Translations under genes and position numbers: made by a program | Shown: positions 32,797 to 36,583 of the stretch, one piece after another | Position numbering within the stretch: the first letter of the stretch is position 1 | Layout: each line of letters opens with the position of its first letter | Notes under the pieces: model-generated | Told to the model about the DNA's origin: nothing | Seen by the model: the letters and a program-made list of their open reading frames with translations, nothing else | Database searches by the model: none | NCBI GenBank assembly: GCA_020051075.1 | Contig: JAGVJP010000064.1 | Coordinates: 1 to 36,583 of the forward strand | Source of the DNA: Parachlamydiales bacterium | GTDB taxonomy: Bacteria; Chlamydiota; Chlamydiia; Chlamydiales; Parachlamydiaceae | Direction: 5' to 3' | DNA: 36,583 bases

Positions 32797-34704
32797 TTAA
32801 GACTGGCTCAATCTTTTGAATAGGTCTAATCCAGCTTTTGCTCTTTCTTCGGCCGAGGTTAGGGTGTGTTGAAGTTTGCTGTACACTTCTCCCACCAGAG
32901 TCCAATCCTCCCCTCTTTTCCCGCTTGGAGCTGAGATGTGTTGATTGAGGAAAGCGAGCTGCTTCAAAGTCAGGCTCATGATATTTCCCTTATGCTTGGG
33001 TTGATAAAGGGCACTATACCGGGTATAGTTATGGACATGGTCGGATTCGAATAAATAGTCTCTGATCGGCGGCGTCAGATTGTAAAATTCCAATTGCTCA
33101 CACCAATCCATTAAGTTATGAGTTAAAGTCGAGCGAGGTTGCGTTGTGAGATCTAACGTTTTACGCTGAGCGGTTTTAGCTATGCAGAGGCTTTCTGTAG
33201 CCAGGGGAATATGAGTTGTTAACATCTTGTAGTAGCCACGGACATTTCCGCCGCCCAACCCTCTTTCTGCCCGGGCGCGTGTTTGTTCAAGATTCCGTCG
33301 TGAATCAAAGAGATGCAGCATCGGGTTGGTGAAGTCAGGTTCCATGGGGTCGGCTGGGATTTTTGGGAGACTCGCGAGGGCTTGATTAATGGCAGTGACA
33401 AGCGGATTCAAACTTTCTGATGTCTTAGGTATTCCAGAAGAAGACATTAAGTTGTCAAGACTGTCGATGGAAACGTCATCAAGTCCTGGGATAAGATGTT
33501 TCAAAGCAGAAAATGTCTTTCTTAATAGAGAAGATGTGTTCTGCATGACAGCAATACATAGCTCTTCAGTCCCTTTAAGGCGAAGCTGTTCAGCCTGGTA
33601 GAGCAATTCAGCACCGTTTGATTGCCTTCTAGGTGAAGTGTAGAGAGAACGGGAAAGAATTTCGAGGTTATTCAAATCTTGAACAAGAGCGGCAAATCCA
33701 GGGATATCTGTTAACCCGCTTCCTGCAAGTATGAATTCACTGTCATGGCGGAGGATCTGCCACCTTTGATAAGCTGTTTGAGGATTTTTTCTTTCAAGAA
33801 GATGAGCCGATACCATCTGTTCAATGAGTAAACTCATGAGGATCACAGCTTGAGTACAGTGTTGAGACACTTGTTTATGGTCGGATAAGATTGGACGGTC
33901 AGCTAATTCGGCCATTAGATCTTTGTAAGATTCCAAAGCACTTTGCCAAGATTGTTCAGCGAGGGGATTGTTCATCCTCTTGCGGGTGAAGCTTTCAAGG
34001 ATGCTATTCATCATTCTTCCAATTGGGCCGATTTCTTCCAGCCCTGTTGTTGGTTCGATTTGAATAGAAGAAGAGGAAGAGGAAGAGGAAGAAGAAGATG
34101 ATGATGATGATGAAGCAGCTGTTGACCGAGAGGCTAATGAACTTGTAAGAGGAAGGGATGAAGGGTGTTGATTTCTGTTTCTGGAGCGTCTAGGCGAAGA
34201 TGTGGATGGTTTTGATGATGATGTTGCTTCCTGCTTTCCCCGTCGTCGACCTTTTGAGCGTTGTTCTTCTTCAATGAGTTGTTGTTGCAGCAAGAACCTA
34301 CGTCGCTGCTCTTCTTGAAGAGCTTGTGCAGCAACATTCTTTTTGTCTTCTTCTGCTGTGGTTTTCATTTTCAGTTTGACACACACCTGTTGAAGAATGT
34401 TTGCTTGACCCTTAATCGCTTTTATATGGTTGTTGAGGGACTCGAGATGATCAGAAAATTGATCAAAAAGAGTGATTAAAGGCTTTAAGAGTTCCATCAG
34501 TTCTGGATAGTCTTGTTCAAAGGCCGCGATTTGCTGTTGTTGTAACTGAAAATATCTTTCTGATCCTACTGTGGTCAAGAGCTTATTATGAGTTTCAATG
34601 AATTCTGAAATATATTCAGAAGGCACAAAGTATTCTCCTTGAGCCCATAGCCAAAGAGGGAATGAGATCATGGTGAAGAGCAGGTTATTGGATATCACTA
34701 ACAT
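32797..34704 (-). CDS. Large unknown protein with coiled coil and poly-Ser run
   Basis: A 635-residue protein not matching a known family. The N-terminal 22 residues are hydrophobic (LLFTMISFPLWLWA) without basic residues, so it is not a classical signal peptide. Then a coiled-coil-prone stretch follows (about 60-165, with LQEEQRRRFLLQQQLIEEEQ). A basic/Ser-rich segment (about 150-190) comes next, then a run of 16 serines (about 197-212), and a mostly helical C-terminal part of about 420 residues. The ribosome site is weak. It starts 15 nt after the stop of the upstream gene and is probably cotranscribed. Disordered Ser-rich plus coiled-coil layout is common in chlamydial type III effectors, but no chaperone or motif confirms this. 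Confidence 0.7.
   Translation of the reverse strand: MLVISNNLLFTMISFPLWLWAQGEYFVPSEYISEFIETHNKLLTTVGSERYFQLQQQQIAAFEQDYPELMELLKPLITLFDQFSDHLESLNNHIKAIKGQANILQQVCVKLKMKTTAEEDKKNVAAQALQEEQRRRFLLQQQLIEEEQRSKGRRRGKQEATSSSKPSTSSPRRSRNRNQHPSSLPLTSSLASRSTAASSSSSSSSSSSSSSSSIQIEPTTGLEEIGPIGRMMNSILESFTRKRMNNPLAEQSWQSALESYKDLMAELADRPILSDHKQVSQHCTQAVILMSLLIEQMVSAHLLERKNPQTAYQRWQILRHDSEFILAGSGLTDIPGFAALVQDLNNLEILSRSLYTSPRRQSNGAELLYQAEQLRLKGTEELCIAVMQNTSSLLRKTFSALKHLIPGLDDVSIDSLDNLMSSSGIPKTSESLNPLVTAINQALASLPKIPADPMEPDFTNPMLHLFDSRRNLEQTRARAERGLGGGNVRGYYKMLTTHIPLATESLCIAKTAQRKTLDLTTQPRSTLTHNLMDWCEQLEFYNLTPPIRDYLFESDHVHNYTRYSALYQPKHKGNIMSLTLKQLAFLNQHISAPSGKRGEDWTLVGEVYSKLQHTLTSAEERAKAGLDLFKRLSQS
34066..34113. 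repeat. Triplet microsatellite encoding 16 serines
   Basis: Sixteen in-frame triplets on the plus strand (AGA/GGA/TGA) read as TCT/TCC/TCA Ser codons on the minus strand. Five identical TCA codons in a row suggest slippage-driven growth; changes stay in frame. Confidence 0.9.
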
Positions 34705-34719
34705 TTTTTCACTTTGAGT

Positions 34720-36105
34720 TTATAAATGACAGATGCCCTCATATAACTTTTCGTATTCCTCCCCTCGGTTCTGCATGAGTTCAATGATCTCTTGGTTTAA
34801 ATTTGTCTCGAATAAGCGCTTGCCACGAGTTTTTGAGAACATTTCAAGATATGGAAGGATATCGACAGCATAAATCGCCTCTAAATCTGAGACTCTTTGA
34901 ATGGGCTCGTCAATACAAGCGAAGATCATGTCGGGATCAAAGGGGGGAAGAGGGGATAATATCATCGATTTTTCAATAGCAGAGACCAACTCTTTGGAGA
35001 AGTTAGAGTCGTATAGAGAGAACGCCGATGTTTGATTAGTTTGTAGAAAGGCCAGGAGCTCCAGCTCGAGGGGATCGTCGAACCCTCTGGAATTTAAAAA
35101 ATTAGCTAGGCACTCTTTTGTAAAAATGGAATTTTTAATCTGGGCTTTGAATTCCGTCATGAATGTGCGGTATTGTTCTTTACATTGTTCATAGATAGAG
35201 GGTTCAAACATCCACTTCAGCATTTTTCCATAATCGTTGAGCATTGCTGGTAATAGACAAGCATGTAATCGAGCTTCACTTTGGGTATCCTGAATTCGGC
35301 TTGCGTCTTTTCTTGAAGTGAGGAATTCGATGTCATAATTCTGAAAAGAAAGGCTCCAAGCATTCTCTTGCGTTTGAGAAAGTTTGATCAAAGGTTGATC
35401 GCCTAAGAGTTGCTCCAAATAGCTTTTGATTTCAATAAATAGGGAAGTCAATTCGACATTTCCAATAGACCGAAAGTGATCAATGATACAATCAAGAGCA
35501 GTCAAGTCATTTCTATGAAAGACTTTTTCACGAGAAGATTTAATCAAAAAACATAATTGTTTGTAAAAAAGAAAGTGGGTTTGATCTCTTTCGTTTAATT
35601 CAAGATTTGTGTTTTGGTTCATTGCTTGAATCGCACCAAAAACAACAAAACTTGCTAAACTCATCGAATTATATTTTTTGGGTAGTGCTTGAGTTTTTCT
35701 GACTAATGTTTGGGGGAGATCAAATATCCCAGTGGCTTGGAACATGTTTGGCACACCAGGAGGCGTCAAAATCGCTTGTCCACCTAACATGTGCGGAGTC
35801 ATAGATTCTTTTTTCATGAAGTAATCTTGTGCTGAAATCAGCTTTCCCTTTCCTCGTTTATTTATAGTCCGTCTAGAACGACCTGAGGTTATCGAAGGGG
35901 GGGTCAGAGAAATGACGCCTTCGGAAGTTTCTTCGATAGAAGCACCTGGGCACAGCGCTTGAAGTTGGGCTATTATTTGTGCTTTCTCATCAGCGGTAGA
36001 AGATGGTGTTGAAGAGGAAGATGATGAGGATGAGGCAGAGGAAGAGTCAGACCATCTGGATTGATTTGGAAAACCAGAGGCAGAATCTGTTGGGGGAGTA
36101 GACAT
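34720..36105 (-). CDS. Unknown protein with Ser-rich N-terminus, putative effector
   Basis: A 461-residue protein. The first 40 residues are Ser/Thr/Pro-rich and amphipathic (MSTPPTDSASGFPNQSRWSD followed by a serine run), the composition typical of type III secretion signals. A basic stretch follows (SGRSRRTINKRGKGK, about 74-88), then a mostly helical globular region (about 150-460). No family or catalytic motif is recognised. Start supported by AAGGA about 8 nt upstream. It is first in a two-gene unit with the other poly-Ser protein 15 nt downstream. Both have serine runs encoded by mixed Ser codons; they are not obviously paralogous beyond that. Confidence 0.75.
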   Translation of the reverse strand: MSTPPTDSASGFPNQSRWSDSSSASSSSSSSSTPSSTADEKAQIIAQLQALCPGASIEETSEGVISLTPPSITSGRSRRTINKRGKGKLISAQDYFMKKESMTPHMLGGQAILTPPGVPNMFQATGIFDLPQTLVRKTQALPKKYNSMSLASFVVFGAIQAMNQNTNLELNERDQTHFLFYKQLCFLIKSSREKVFHRNDLTALDCIIDHFRSIGNVELTSLFIEIKSYLEQLLGDQPLIKLSQTQENAWSLSFQNYDIEFLTSRKDASRIQDTQSEARLHACLLPAMLNDYGKMLKWMFEPSIYEQCKEQYRTFMTEFKAQIKNSIFTKECLANFLNSRGFDDPLELELLAFLQTNQTSAFSLYDSNFSKELVSAIEKSMILSPLPPFDPDMIFACIDEPIQRVSDLEAIYAVDILPYLEMFSKTRGKRLFETNLNQEIIELMQNRGEEYEKLYEGICHL

Positions 36106-36583
36106 TGGTCATTCCTTTTGTTTTGATTACGACTATTTTATTTGTTTGTAAAAAACAGAGATTTTAATGAATTTCTTTTTGCTTGTCAATCCATGTCTTT
36201 GTAAAACATAGTTTGTGATAATTTAATATTGAAATAATTTTTGTTCATTTTTAACTATTCACGTTTCTCCCTTTTTTTAACGCAAAGACGCAAGATGTGA
36301 GAGAATGCAAACATTTGGACTTTGCATAAGTCGTGCACTAGGGAAAGGACAAGGGACCTCAAGAGGTAATTGCAGAAGTCGAACTTGAATCAGTTCGGTG
36401 AGCTATCGCGAACAACAGACTATTATTCTCTCACAGGTTCTTGCCAAAATAGTTCTTTGCAAAAGCGGAAGAGGACTTCCGCACTCCAAACGCTTCGCGT
36501 ATTCAAGACGATTTGTTGGATACGCGAAGCGTTTGGAGTGCGAAAGCCCCCTTTCGCTTTTCCGCCAAAGGATGTTGATCAGA
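36106..36583. repeat. 478-nt gap with palindromic element related to 16486-16629
   Basis: No gene was seen. The repeat core begins CTCACAGGTTCTTGCCAA (36430-36447). A perfect 23-bp inverted repeat (36480-36502 against 36520-36542, 17-nt loop) is nested within imperfect outer arms (AAAAGCGGAAGAGG with CCCTTTCGCTTTT). TGTGAGAGAAT (36296-36306) pairs with ATTCTCTCACA (36425-36435). The element is cut by the window end. Confidence 0.8.

Overview
The window looks like chromosome of a Chlamydiales bacterium outside the classical Chlamydiaceae (Waddlia/Parachlamydia-like). The main reason is gene order. A second-type dnaA, a TPR chaperone-like gene, a conserved 149-aa gene, rsmH, an ftsL-like gene, ftsI/pbp3, murE and amiA appear in the order I recall for C. 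trachomatis CT275-CT274-CT273-CT272-CT271-CT270-CT269-CT268. A eukaryote-type 7-dehydrocholesterol reductase, known from some environmental chlamydiae and Coxiella, fits the same picture. The genus was not checked by any search.

Layout. 1-4.9 kb (mostly minus strand): a double ABM-domain membrane protein with a guanine deaminase, then corA downstream of dnaA. 4.9-9.6 kb is an accessory interruption of the conserved cluster. It holds a PseC-like aminotransferase whose catalytic lysine position reads Arg, the TPR/149-aa pair, and a tandem duplication. The duplication produced two paralogous small membrane proteins, a 32-codon stump of the 149-aa gene, and a small exported Lys-rich protein. 9.6-15.5 kb (plus strand) is a tight peptidoglycan/division operon (rsmH, ftsL-like, ftsI, murE, amiA) ending in an orphan HigA-type regulator. 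15.5-18.5 kb has a beta-barrel outer-membrane protein, an exported protein, tRNA-Arg(CCU) and an unknown gene. 18.8-22.8 kb (minus strand) is priA with two overlapping upstream unknowns. 22.8-26.5 kb has a VapBC-like pair, an unlisted 38-codon Pro/Gln-rich ORF between terminators, and mutS. 26.9-32.6 kb has the sterol reductase, then pgm-glgP for glycogen breakdown. 32.8-36.1 kb is a two-gene unit of unknown serine-run proteins that resemble secreted effectors in composition only.

The intergenic DNA is unusually rich in palindromic dispersed repeats. At least four families recur: an AGGATAGGCAGGAT family, an AAACACAGAGGCACAGAG family, a CGCAAAGACGCAAAG family and a TGGACAGATATGGAC family. There is also a 144-bp MITE-like element with 19-bp terminal inverted repeats, whose core recurs at the right edge of the window. 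These repeats are the most striking signal not explained by coding genes.

Functionally, the division operon supplies lipid II chemistry (MurE), septal transpeptidation (FtsI/FtsL-like) and amidase remodelling (AmiA) for the thin chlamydial septal peptidoglycan. PriA, MutS and DnaA serve replication and repair. Pgm and GlgP convert glycogen to glucose-6-phosphate.
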